Assembly (NCBI GenBank): GCA_963692955.1
Contig: OY843587.1
Coordinates: 806,001-870,000 of the forward strand
Length of the DNA stretch: 64,000 nucleotides
Direction of reading: 5' to 3'
Source: UBA5158 sp963692955
GTDB lineage: Bacteria > Pseudomonadota > Gammaproteobacteria > DSM-16500
A program made the translations under genes and the position numbers. The notes beneath the pieces are model-generated. The model saw only the letters and a list, made by a program, of their open reading frames with translations. It had not been told where the DNA came from and did not search any database. Shown here piece after piece: positions 7,770-16,475 of this stretch; the first letter of the stretch is position 1, and each line of letters opens with the position of its first letter.

Positions 7770-9845
7770 TTAATGCCGAATGACTAAACTCTTACTGCTT
7801 GAACTATGCGTGGGCGGACGGGTGATAGGCAGCGTTTCAGGTCTTTTAAAAATAGTGAAACCCGCGTTGGTTGGACTGAAAGCCGCGCTCTCCGCCATGT
7901 TCGCGCACATTTTTATTTTTGATTCGATCTCGTGTAGTTCTGAGCGCAACGCATTTACCACGCTAGGATCGGGTGGCGGCGAGCCTGGGCCATAATAAAA
8001 AAGGTAATCATTATTTTGCGCATGATCAGCGATCGATAATCCCGACTCTAGCGCGCGCTTGGCAAGTTGCAAAGCAATCAATGTTTCGGCGTAAAGTTTA
8101 TTGAGATGCAAGTGGCGGGCGGTATCTTTATATATTTGTGCGAAGTTAATGAAATGCACGACCGTATTTTTGCGGAAAATAATAAATTCGGAGGTATCAA
8201 CCAGCGTTTTTGTTTCTAACACATGTATGCAGCGCATCGCTTCTTTCATATGCAGAGTGGCTTTTTCATACATAGCGGCGAGAGTATCTATGGGATAAGG
8301 CTGGTTTGCATAGAGGAATACCGTTTTGTCGATTTTATCACCGACATTGATAGTTGCTTTTAGCCCCACGATAGGTCTTAATAAACCCATGCTGTGCTCG
8401 CAAAACTGTTTGCTCAAATCACGCAATATCTTATCTTCGGTCGCGCGGGAAAAATCGATCGTCGCATGGCGATGAAAATGTAGCGCCTGGCAATACGCGT
8501 CGATCCCATCTTGCGTCGCGTCGATCGCATGAAAAAATTTCGCTTTAAAAAGAAAAATATCGCGTAAATTATCGGAAAAATGTTTCGCCATGCTTTCAGC
8601 GATCATTTCATCGAGTACGTCGTTTAAAAAAGGCAGGATTTTTTTATTCGACGTAGCGTGCGCCCAGTCTAAAACGCTTTCTCCTCCGACGTTTAGCGCA
8701 AAAATCTTATAAGCGTTCACAAACACGATTTCTTGCACTTTTTCAAAATTACCTGCCCAGGCGTGGGCATGTAACTCGGTCGTGCCGTCATTTTGTTTTT
8801 CCCAAAGTCTGTGTTCGATATAATAATCTCTTATTCTTTGCTCAATCTCATCATCTCTTTTATCGTCATCATCTATGGGGGAAATTAAATTCATTAAATT
8901 AGCAATGGGTTCTTCGATGTCGTAAGCAATATTGGCATGCAGTTCTTCGATTAAATATTTAAACGATTCAAACGAACCGTTTTTCGCGGCCGCCTCGACG
9001 GCGCGTATTCTAGATTCCGTATGCCGCGCATCGACATTGAAATTCTCCGGCGTGAGGACGCTGACGAAATTGGCGAGATCGGTATGATCTTTGCTGTCGT
9101 CACCCGCGAGTCTGCAAAACGCGTCGACATTCCTTTGTAGCCGTGATAAGCCGTTATCGCCCAGCGAAATGTCGTCCGGGTCGCTAAAATTTTCATCGTC
9201 ATCTTCGTCAGAGCCAGCCGCGAAATCATGTAGATCGGGCGGCGAAAAAGCATCGATCCTTGGGCGTTTATGCAGAGTCTTAAGTCTAGCGATTTCTTTT
9301 ATCAGTGGTAAATCATGAGTGGATTGTTTACGTAAAACAGTTAGGTAGATAACTAATATATTGAGTTCAGCATCACTTAATGGCGATTCTCTTAGGCGAT
9401 CTAGCGCTTTGGTGATTTGACCACACCATGCAAGCGCATAAACTTCCAAGAGCGTGGGGTCGCCAAATTTTCGCCATAATTTGTTGTCCCAAATGTATTT
9501 TTGGATGTCTTGGTTTAATTCTTGTTGGCCAGCGTATTCGATAAGATTATTTTCTAAATCGTAGCCGCCTTTGCCGTTGGGTAATCGCTCGGTGCCTAAG
9601 CTAGCATTTCTTTTTTTGATTAAATGTTGAAACGCGGTAGATTTTCCATGTAACGCCGCTAGTTGAATGGGTCGCATACGGAGCGAACTATTTCTGCCAT
9701 CTACGTCATAACATTTAGTATGGACTTTAAAAAAAACATCGAGCGCTGCGTCGGTAGGATCATGCTTAATGATGAGCTCACAGAGCCGATTGATAGAAGT
9801 TTGGTAGTCAGGCACTTCGCGTGGCTGGTCTGTACCAGTTAACAT
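7770..9845 (-). CDS. Ankyrin-like/helical putative effector, family member 1 (two modules)
   Basis: 691 residues, function unknown. This first gene of the trio carries the ankyrin-plus-LW module twice. One copy is in the first 170 residues (WDNKLWRKFGDPTLLEVYAL), the other about residues 260-400 (IEHRLWEKQNDGTTELHAHA), separated by an acidic linker. A TPR-like helical region and a Ser-rich tail follow. AAGGA lies about seven bases before ATG 9845. The duplication suggests that the family grew by module gain. Effector status is inferred from the eukaryote-like repeats. Confidence 0.7.
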   Translation of the reverse strand: MLTGTDQPREVPDYQTSINRLCELIIKHDPTDAALDVFFKVHTKCYDVDGRNSSLRMRPIQLAALHGKSTAFQHLIKKRNASLGTERLPNGKGGYDLENNLIEYAGQQELNQDIQKYIWDNKLWRKFGDPTLLEVYALAWCGQITKALDRLRESPLSDAELNILVIYLTVLRKQSTHDLPLIKEIARLKTLHKRPRIDAFSPPDLHDFAAGSDEDDDENFSDPDDISLGDNGLSRLQRNVDAFCRLAGDDSKDHTDLANFVSVLTPENFNVDARHTESRIRAVEAAAKNGSFESFKYLIEELHANIAYDIEEPIANLMNLISPIDDDDKRDDEIEQRIRDYYIEHRLWEKQNDGTTELHAHAWAGNFEKVQEIVFVNAYKIFALNVGGESVLDWAHATSNKKILPFLNDVLDEMIAESMAKHFSDNLRDIFLFKAKFFHAIDATQDGIDAYCQALHFHRHATIDFSRATEDKILRDLSKQFCEHSMGLLRPIVGLKATINVGDKIDKTVFLYANQPYPIDTLAAMYEKATLHMKEAMRCIHVLETKTLVDTSEFIIFRKNTVVHFINFAQIYKDTARHLHLNKLYAETLIALQLAKRALESGLSIADHAQNNDYLFYYGPGSPPPDPSVVNALRSELHEIESKIKMCANMAESAAFSPTNAGFTIFKRPETLPITRPPTHSSSSKSLVIRH

Positions 9846-9902
9846 GTTTTTGTCCTTACTTTACTTTCTTATATAATAATTTTTATGCCTGAGTGTTTTT
9901 CT

Positions 9903-10421
9903 TTAGCTTTTTTGTGTGTCGCATTGGATACTTTGATCCAGGATTAGATTCGCATACTCCGTGTTATTGGTGATGGTATTGATCAAGGTGGCTTTCGATA
10001 AATTCGCTTGGGTCAGGTTCGCGTCGCGCAAATTGGCCGCGTTCAAATTCGCGCATTGAAAATCCGCTTTGGATAAATCAGCATGTTCTAAATTAGCGTC
10101 GGTTAAAATCGCGTGACGCAAGTTCGCATTGGATAAATTCGCTTGCGATAAATTCGCGTGCGCGAGGTTCGCGTAACTTAAATCGGCGTTGCTTAAATTT
10201 AATTTCGATAAATCGACGTTGGCTAAATTCGCGTGCGTGAAATTCGCGTTTGCTAAATTATTTTCTGGAGTGAATTTATAATTGCGTAAATCCGCGTTCG
10301 ATAAGTCTAAGCCTGCGGTTTTCGCCGGCGTATTTAACGAAAGTTTCGCCAGGTCTTTTTGATTAGCGGCTTGCACAGTAACGGTAATGAAAAACAGTAA
10401 TACTAAAAGTATTTTGAACAT
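9903..10421 (-). CDS. Exported pentapeptide-repeat protein
   Basis: 172 residues with a signal peptide (MFKILLVLLFFITVTVQA) and then about 20 tandem pentapeptides of the A(N/D)Lxx type from residue 38 to 150 (for example LANANFTHANLANVDLS). Such repeats fold into a right-handed quadrilateral beta-helix. The export signal argues against a DNA-mimic role like that of Qnr proteins and points to the periplasm or outside. One cysteine lies in the repeat region and one near the C-terminus. A GGGA ribosome site precedes ATG 10421. The specific role is unknown. Confidence 0.85.
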   Translation of the reverse strand: MFKILLVLLFFITVTVQAANQKDLAKLSLNTPAKTAGLDLSNADLRNYKFTPENNLANANFTHANLANVDLSKLNLSNADLSYANLAHANLSQANLSNANLRHAILTDANLEHADLSKADFQCANLNAANLRDANLTQANLSKATLINTITNNTEYANLILDQSIQCDTQKS

Positions 10422-10511
10422 GATTTTTCCCTGAGAGCATCTATGAATTAATTTTAATTATGTTCATAAGCTACCACTTCATTTAATACCTGTCATCTTC
10501 CTTTTTTTTTA

Positions 10512-11774
10512 CTAGTTAGGGATGCGGTGAATACGAGCACCTAATTGCGTTAATTTTTCTTCGATACATTCGTAACCGCGGTCGATGTGATAAATTCTAT
10601 CAACGCTGGTTTCACCCGACGCCGCTAAACCCGCTAACACTAAGCTCGCCGAGGCGCGCAAGTCGGTCGCCATCGTCGGCGCGCCTTGCAAATTATCAAT
10701 GCCGGTGCAAAAAGCCGTGTTGCCGCGCAATGAAATTTGCGCGCCCATGCGCAATAATTCTTGCACGTGCATAAAGCGGTTTTCAAAAACATTTTCAGTA
10801 ATCGTGCCGGTGCCTTCAGCCACGGTGTTCAATGCCATGATTTGCGCTTGCATATCGGTGGGGAACGCCGGATAAGGCGCGGTACTAACATCGACGGCGC
10901 GCGGCCGGTTGCCGTGCATGTCTAATGAAATCCAATCCGGACCAATTTCAATATCGGCGCCGGCTTCTTCTAATTTTAATAACACGGAATTCACAATATC
11001 AGGACGCGTATTTTTTAATTTGACTTTACCGCGCGTAATCGCGGCCGCGGTGAGGTAGGTGCCCGTTTCAATTCGGTCGGGTAAGACTTGATAGGTACCG
11101 CTACCTAATTCTTTCACGCCAACAATGGTGATGGTAGACGTGCCGGCGCCGCTGATTTTCGCGCCTAAGGTATTTAAAAAATTCGCTAAGTCTTCCACTT
11201 CCGGTTCACGCGCGGAATTTAAAATCACCGTCGTGCCTTCGGCTAATACCGCCGCCATCATAATATTTTCTGTGCCGGTCACGGTGATGAGGTCCATGAC
11301 GATAGTCGTGCCTTGCAAACGTTTTTTCGCTTTCGCTTTGATGTAACCATTTTCGACGCGGATATCAGCGCCCATGGCTTGCAAACCTTTTAAATGTTGA
11401 TCGACCGGCCGCGTGCCGATCGCACAGCCGCCCGGCAGCGACACGTCCGCTTCGCCAAACCGTCCCAACAAGGGGCCCAACACTAACACCGAAGCGCGCA
11501 TGGTCCTGACTAATTCATATGGCGCGTAAAAACTATTAACGCCGCTGGCGTTCACTTCAATATTGGCCTTCTCATCTAACGTCAGACTCGCGCCCATCTG
11601 TCCAAGCAAACTGATAATCGTCGTGACATCATGCAAATGCGGAATGTTGCCGATGCGCACCGGCGCGCCGGTTAAGAGAGAGGCGGCGATGATCGGTAAC
11701 GCCGCGTTTTTTGCGCCGGAAATACGGATTTCGCCGTGCAAGGGAACGTTGCCATTAATGATTAATTTATCCAT
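10512..11774 (-). CDS. murA: UDP-N-acetylglucosamine 1-carboxyvinyltransferase MurA
   Basis: Transfers enolpyruvate from phosphoenolpyruvate to UDP-GlcNAc, the first committed step of peptidoglycan synthesis, in the cytoplasm. At 420 residues it has the standard length. Lys22 (SGAKNAALP) and the catalytic loop cysteine at residue 117 (LPGGCAIGTRPVDQH) are present; this is the cysteine that fosfomycin alkylates, so the enzyme should be of the sensitive type. It starts three bases after the ibaG stop, so the two are co-transcribed, the usual gammaproteobacterial order. The mla genes that often precede ibaG are absent. Confidence 0.97.
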   Translation of the reverse strand: MDKLIINGNVPLHGEIRISGAKNAALPIIAASLLTGAPVRIGNIPHLHDVTTIISLLGQMGASLTLDEKANIEVNASGVNSFYAPYELVRTMRASVLVLGPLLGRFGEADVSLPGGCAIGTRPVDQHLKGLQAMGADIRVENGYIKAKAKKRLQGTTIVMDLITVTGTENIMMAAVLAEGTTVILNSAREPEVEDLANFLNTLGAKISGAGTSTITIVGVKELGSGTYQVLPDRIETGTYLTAAAITRGKVKLKNTRPDIVNSVLLKLEEAGADIEIGPDWISLDMHGNRPRAVDVSTAPYPAFPTDMQAQIMALNTVAEGTGTITENVFENRFMHVQELLRMGAQISLRGNTAFCTGIDNLQGAPTMATDLRASASLVLAGLAASGETSVDRIYHIDRGYECIEEKLTQLGARIHRIPN

Positions 11775-11777
11775 GTT

Positions 11778-12029
11778 TTAAGGCTCTTTATGATGTTGGC
11801 GCCATTCCTCTGGCGTGAAAGTTTTAATAGATAGCGCGTGGATTGTACCATTGGCGATTCTATCTCCCAAAGCGGCATAGACGATTTGTTGTTTCTGAAT
11901 ACGATTTTTTTCATGAAAAGCGGGACTAATCACGGTTGCTTCGAAATGCACGCCATCCGCGCCGGTGACCTCCGCGATGGTGTCAGCCAGATGGGTTTCG
12001 ATTAACTTTTTAATGTCGTCAGGGCGCAT
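11778..12029 (-). CDS. ibaG: BolA-family protein IbaG
   Basis: 83-residue BolA/IbaG protein. The family partners monothiol glutaredoxins in iron-sulfur handling, and IbaG is linked to acid stress and envelope homeostasis. The conserved core lies at HFEATVISPAFHEKNRIQKQ, with the family histidine. The gene directly precedes murA with a three-base gap, which is diagnostic of the ibaG branch rather than bolA. No strong ribosome site is visible. Confidence 0.9.
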   Translation of the reverse strand: MRPDDIKKLIETHLADTIAEVTGADGVHFEATVISPAFHEKNRIQKQQIVYAALGDRIANGTIHALSIKTFTPEEWRQHHKEP

Positions 12030-12183
12030 AGTGTTCTATTAAATTCTTAAAATGGGGTGCAAGGGTAACTTATGCACAGTGCCACGTCAAACTGTTCCGC
12101 TGAATATAACGCAGGTCGTCAGGGTTTTATAGCCCACCCAAACAATGTTATATTTGCACCTCTAAAAAATAAGGGTGACGCTC

Positions 12184-12738
12184 GTGATAGTGGATAATAA
12201 AACAGGTTTGTTAGACGGCGCTAAGTTGGTGCCGACGTCGCATTGCAGCGCGCGGCCCGCGCCTATCGACATGATTGTTGTGCATGGCATTAGCTTGCCG
12301 CCCGCGCAATTTGGTTCGGATAACATCGAGAAATTTTTCCTCGGCAATATCGACCCGCGCGCGCATCCTTATTTCGAAACGATTAAGGATTTGAAAGTCT
12401 CGGCGCATTTATTGATTAACCGCGCCGGTGAAATTACCCAATTCGTGCCGTTTAACCTGCGCGCCCATCACGCGGGCGTGTCTCACTTTCAAGGCCGTGA
12501 AAACTGTAATGATTTTTCCATCGGTATTGAATTGGAAGGCACCGACGATTTGCCGTATGAAAAAATTCAATACGAACGTTTAGCGCAAGTGATTAATGCG
12601 CTGCGCATCGCGTATCCGGAAATTTCGCGTGACCGTATCGTCGGACATTCCGATGTCGCCCCAGGTCGAAAAACCGATCCCGGCGCGTCGTTTGAATGGT
12701 CGCTTTTAGATTGTTTATTACTGGCGTACTCGGCATAA
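12184..12738 (+). CDS. ampD: 1,6-anhydro-N-acetylmuramoyl-L-alanine amidase AmpD
   Basis: Cytoplasmic zinc amidase that cleaves anhydro-muropeptides during peptidoglycan recycling and so controls AmpC-type beta-lactamase induction where AmpR exists. The frame opens at GTG 12175, but GTG 12184 is preferred: AAGGGTG lies six bases upstream, and the first zinc ligand then falls at His34 (VVHGISLPP), as in E. coli AmpD. The other ligands are His and Asp in VGHSDVAPGRKTDPG. ampE follows 55 bases later. A possible extended -10 (TGTTATATT) is at 12146-12154. Confidence 0.93.
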   Translation: MIVDNKTGLLDGAKLVPTSHCSARPAPIDMIVVHGISLPPAQFGSDNIEKFFLGNIDPRAHPYFETIKDLKVSAHLLINRAGEITQFVPFNLRAHHAGVSHFQGRENCNDFSIGIELEGTDDLPYEKIQYERLAQVINALRIAYPEISRDRIVGHSDVAPGRKTDPGASFEWSLLDCLLLAYSA

Positions 12739-12793
12739 TATCTCACCTGCCATACCGTACGCGCGGGGATAACAAGAACCAAGGACATTGCGT

Positions 12794-13618
12794 ATGACTT
12801 TTATCATCACCTTAATTTCACTGTTGATCGAAAGGTTCTTTGATTGGAACCACACCCGCAATTGGCGCTGGTTTACGCGCTTTCAAAATTGGCTGTGTGT
12901 GAAAGTTTCCGCGTGGCCGACTAACCTTATTTTAGCGGTCAGCATCGCGTTGCCCGTTATGCTCGTGGCTTTATTGAATAACGCGCTGAGCGGCGTTTTG
13001 TTCGGCTTGTTAAAATTAATTTTTGGCGTCGTCGTCGTCGTTTATTGCTTGGGGCCAACGAATTTTTGGGGACAATTTTATCTTTACACGTCATCGCTAG
13101 CTAAAGAAACACCCGTCGACGGGATCGAAAACGCCAGTGCTTTATTCGGTGTACCGGCCACGGTCAACGCGCAAGAATTTCACCGCGCTTTCGTTAGCGC
13201 ATTATTCATTGAAGCTAACCGGCGCATTTTCGCGGTATTATTGTGGTATATGATTTTAGGGCCCGCTGGCGCGATGTTGTACCGATTGACAGATATTTCA
13301 TTCCGCAAAACCGCCGCCGTCTCCCAACCCGCGGAAAAATTTAAACGCTGGCTCGATTGGCTGCCCGTGCGGGTATTGAGTTTCTTATTCGCGCTGGGTG
13401 GGCACTTTATGCCGGTGCTAAAACGCTGGAAACAACAGGCGTTAGATGCGCCCGCCGTCAATGAAGTGTTACTCGCAGACTGCGGCATCACGGCGCTGGA
13501 CATTAGCAAAGATAATTTATTACCGGAAGATGGCACCGCCGAGCAGGAAGCAGTGGCTTTATTAGACCGAGTGTTCGTGATTACCTTGGTACTATTAGCG
13601 GTAGTTGTGCTGGTTTAA
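12794..13618 (+). CDS. ampE: AmpE inner membrane protein
   Basis: About 274 residues with several transmembrane segments (clearest near residues 45-85, 145-165 and at the C-terminus). AmpE is the membrane partner of AmpD in enterobacteria; its exact role is unclear. The N-terminal sequence LISLLIERFFDWNHTRNWRW and the region around LYTSSLAKETPVDG fit the family. ATG 12794 is chosen, eight bases after AAGGA. It is in an operon with ampD. No beta-lactamase or ampR is nearby. Confidence 0.88.
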   Translation: MTFIITLISLLIERFFDWNHTRNWRWFTRFQNWLCVKVSAWPTNLILAVSIALPVMLVALLNNALSGVLFGLLKLIFGVVVVVYCLGPTNFWGQFYLYTSSLAKETPVDGIENASALFGVPATVNAQEFHRAFVSALFIEANRRIFAVLLWYMILGPAGAMLYRLTDISFRKTAAVSQPAEKFKRWLDWLPVRVLSFLFALGGHFMPVLKRWKQQALDAPAVNEVLLADCGITALDISKDNLLPEDGTAEQEAVALLDRVFVITLVLLAVVVLV

Positions 13619-13734
13619 AAGAAATTTTAAAACGTTGTTAGTCGGGTGCTTTCTAATACATTCAACAGCGCTGTTATTTACAGGCTAATAGTTTCGCAAT
13701 CCGCCAAACTTGGCTAATTAAAAAGCAGGGCGTC

Positions 13735-13763
13735 TTTAGATTATCTTCAATACAGGTTAGAAT
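13735..13763 (+). promoter_or_regulatory. Promoter of the pyruvate dehydrogenase operon
   Basis: TTTAGA (13735-13740), a 17-base spacer and TAGAAT (13758-13763) form a good sigma-70 promoter. Transcription would start near 13770, downstream of the in-frame ATG at 13766, so translation must begin at ATG 13802. A 12-bp perfect palindrome, AACAGCGCTGTT, lies upstream at 13664-13675. No PdhR-type operator was recognised. Confidence 0.55.
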
Positions 13764-13801
13764 ATATGGCTATTCGCGAGAAAATCACAAGGAACACCGG
13801 T

Positions 13802-16462
13802 ATGACAAAAACCTGGGATGATATTGACCCCGTTGAAACCAAAGAGTGGTTAGACGCGCTAGCCTCTCTGATAAAACACGAAGGCCCAGAGCGCGTGCGC
13901 TTTATTATCGACCAATTATTATTGCAAGCCGCGAAAAAAGGCGTAGGCACAGGCGCGGCCATTACTACCCCCTACATCAACACGATTTCCGCCGCAAATC
14001 AACCGGACTATCCTGGCGATCTTTCGCTAGAAGAACGCATCGACGCGATTAACCGCTGGAACGCTGTTGCGATGGTAATCCGCGCGAAACATAAAGTCGG
14101 CGGCGTCGGCGGCCATCTTTCTTCTTACGCATCGATCGCGACACTATACGAAGTGGGATTAAATCATTATTGGCGTGGTCAAACCGACCAGCAGTTAGGT
14201 GACTTGGTTTATTTTCAAGGACACTCGGCGGAAGGCAATTATGCACGCGCTTATTTAGAAGGCCGGCTAGACGCAGAACATTTAGAAAATTTCCGGCAAG
14301 AAGTCGACGGTAAAGGGCTATCGTCTTACCCGCATCCGTGGTTGATGCCGAGCTTTTGGCAATTCGCCACCGTGTCGTTAGGCTTAGGCGCGCTGCAAGC
14401 CTTGTATCAAGCGCGCTTTTTAAAATATTTAGATAACCGTAAATTACTGCCCGCCGGCGACCGCAAAATCTGGTTGTTCTGCGGTGACGGTGAAATGGAT
14501 GAACCGGATTCCATCGCCGGCTTAACGATGGCGGCGCGCGAAAATTTAGATAATGTCATTTATGTCGTCAATTGTAATTTGCAGCGCTTGGATGGCCTGG
14601 TGCGCAGCAATAATAAAATCGTGCAAGAACTCGAAGGCTTGTTCCGTGGCGCGGGTTGGAACGTGATTAAAGTGTTGTGGGATAGTCACTGGGATAAAGT
14701 TTTCGCGAAAGATAAACAAGGTTTGTTGATAAAATATTTTAGCGAGTGCGTGGACGGCGATTTGCAAAGCGCCTACGTGCGCGGCGGTGTTTACCTGCGT
14801 GAAAAACTCGGCGCGGACAACGAAGAATTAGCGGTTTTGCTCGCGGCATTTTCCGACGAAGAATTAAATCAATTACACCGCGGTGGCCACGATCCATTAA
14901 AAGTTAACGCTGCTTACGCTGCCGCCGTGCAACATAAAAACCAACCCACAGTGATTTTAGCGCAAACCGTGAAAGGCTTTGGCTTAGGCGTGAGTTCCGC
15001 CGAAGGCAGAAACGTCGCGCATAATCATTTAGACATGACTGAAGCGGAATTAAAGACTTTCCGCGATCGTTTCAAGCTGACGTTGACCGATGAACAATTA
15101 AACGGTTTCGAATTTTATAAACCAGCGGATGACAGCCCAGAAATAAAATATTTACAAGCGCAGCGTAAAAAACTCGGCGGCTACATACCGTCACGTTCTA
15201 AACCATCTAATCCATTATCAGTGCCAGAGTTGTCCGCCTTTGATGCCGTGTTAAAAGGCTCGGGCGACCGTGTGGCTTCCACGACTATGGTGTTAGGCAG
15301 AATTTTTAATGTCTTGTTGAAAGACCCGGTGTTAGCGCCGCGTATCGTACCGATTTTTTCCGATGAAGTGCGCACCTTTGGTTTAGAAGCGTTATTCCGG
15401 CAAATTGGCATTTACTCGCACCTCGGCCAACTTTACGTTCCCGAAGATAAAGAACAATTAATGTTTTACCGTGAATCCAAAGACGGCCAAATGTTAGAAG
15501 AAGGCATCACCGAAGCCGGTTGTATGTCATCGTGGATCGCCGCGGCGACTTCGTATGCCACGAACCGTTTGCCGATGCTGCCGTTTTTTACTTTTTATTC
15601 CATGTTTGGTTTTCAGCGCGTCGGCGATTACATATGGGCGGCGGGCGACATGCGCGCGCGCGGCTTTTTAATCGGCGCTACCGCGGGACGCACGACGCTG
15701 GAAGGCGAAGGCTTGCAGCACCAAGACGGACAAAGTTTATTGATAGCGTCCGCGCTGCCGAATTGCCGCGCATATGATCCCGCTTACGGTTATGAAATGG
15801 CGGTCATCATACAAGACGGCTTGCGTTGTATGTTGAAAGAAGAACAAGACGTGTTTTATTACATCATGGCGATGAATGAAAAATACGCGCAGCCGGAAAT
15901 GCCGGCAGGCGTGGAATACGGCATTATCAAAGGTATGTACGTTTTCAAAAAAGGCGGCAAGTCGAAATTGAAAGTGCAATTGTTTGGTAGCGGCGCAATT
16001 TTAAATGAAGTCGTGGCCGCTGCCGAATTGTTAGAAAAAGATTTTGGCGTTTCCGCCGATGTATGGAGCGTAACGAGTTACAATGAACTGCACAGAGATG
16101 GCGTTGCTATCGAACGTGGTAATATACTCGCACCCGAAGCCGCGCCAAAAGAAACTTACGTCGCGCAAGCGCTCGCCGCCTACCCAGGCCCCGTCGTCGC
16201 CGCCACTGACTACGTGCGTAACTACGCCGAACAAATCCGTCCTTATGTCGCGCGTTCCTACACCGTGCTAGGCACGGATGGCTTTGGCCGCAGTGACACG
16301 CGTGAAAAATTACGCCGCTTCTTCGAAGTTAACCGTTATTATGTGACGGTCGCGGCATTGAATGCGTTAGCGAAAGAAAAAGCGTTGCCTGCAAACAAGG
16401 TTACAGAAGCGCTAAAAAAATATAATATTGACCCCAACAAACCTAACCCGATGACCGTTTAA
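13802..16462 (+). CDS. aceE: Pyruvate dehydrogenase E1 component, homodimeric type
   Basis: Thiamine-diphosphate-dependent decarboxylase of the pyruvate dehydrogenase complex, feeding acetyl-CoA to the TCA cycle. At 886 residues it equals the E. coli enzyme (887). The TPP-binding motif appears as FCGDGEMDEPDS, and DPVETKEWLDAL marks the usual N-terminus. ATG 13802 is supported by AAGGA eight bases upstream and by the promoter position. It is the first gene of aceE-aceF-lpdA, with 13 bases to aceF. Confidence 0.97.
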   Translation: MTKTWDDIDPVETKEWLDALASLIKHEGPERVRFIIDQLLLQAAKKGVGTGAAITTPYINTISAANQPDYPGDLSLEERIDAINRWNAVAMVIRAKHKVGGVGGHLSSYASIATLYEVGLNHYWRGQTDQQLGDLVYFQGHSAEGNYARAYLEGRLDAEHLENFRQEVDGKGLSSYPHPWLMPSFWQFATVSLGLGALQALYQARFLKYLDNRKLLPAGDRKIWLFCGDGEMDEPDSIAGLTMAARENLDNVIYVVNCNLQRLDGLVRSNNKIVQELEGLFRGAGWNVIKVLWDSHWDKVFAKDKQGLLIKYFSECVDGDLQSAYVRGGVYLREKLGADNEELAVLLAAFSDEELNQLHRGGHDPLKVNAAYAAAVQHKNQPTVILAQTVKGFGLGVSSAEGRNVAHNHLDMTEAELKTFRDRFKLTLTDEQLNGFEFYKPADDSPEIKYLQAQRKKLGGYIPSRSKPSNPLSVPELSAFDAVLKGSGDRVASTTMVLGRIFNVLLKDPVLAPRIVPIFSDEVRTFGLEALFRQIGIYSHLGQLYVPEDKEQLMFYRESKDGQMLEEGITEAGCMSSWIAAATSYATNRLPMLPFFTFYSMFGFQRVGDYIWAAGDMRARGFLIGATAGRTTLEGEGLQHQDGQSLLIASALPNCRAYDPAYGYEMAVIIQDGLRCMLKEEQDVFYYIMAMNEKYAQPEMPAGVEYGIIKGMYVFKKGGKSKLKVQLFGSGAILNEVVAAAELLEKDFGVSADVWSVTSYNELHRDGVAIERGNILAPEAAPKETYVAQALAAYPGPVVAATDYVRNYAEQIRPYVARSYTVLGTDGFGRSDTREKLRRFFEVNRYYVTVAALNALAKEKALPANKVTEALKKYNIDPNKPNPMTV

Positions 16463-16475
16463 GGGAGATCCACCA

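Noticed and set aside
10021..10320. Regular DNA repeats that might suggest a CRISPR or satellite
   Set aside because: They are codons of the pentapeptide-repeat protein; unit length is about 15 bases and there are no spacers.
13180..13536. Antisense frame inside ampE
   Set aside because: Shadow of a well-supported gene with no independent start signal.
13766..13801. Earlier in-frame ATG of aceE
   Set aside because: It lies upstream of the predicted start of transcription and has no ribosome site; ATG 13802 has both and gives the family length.
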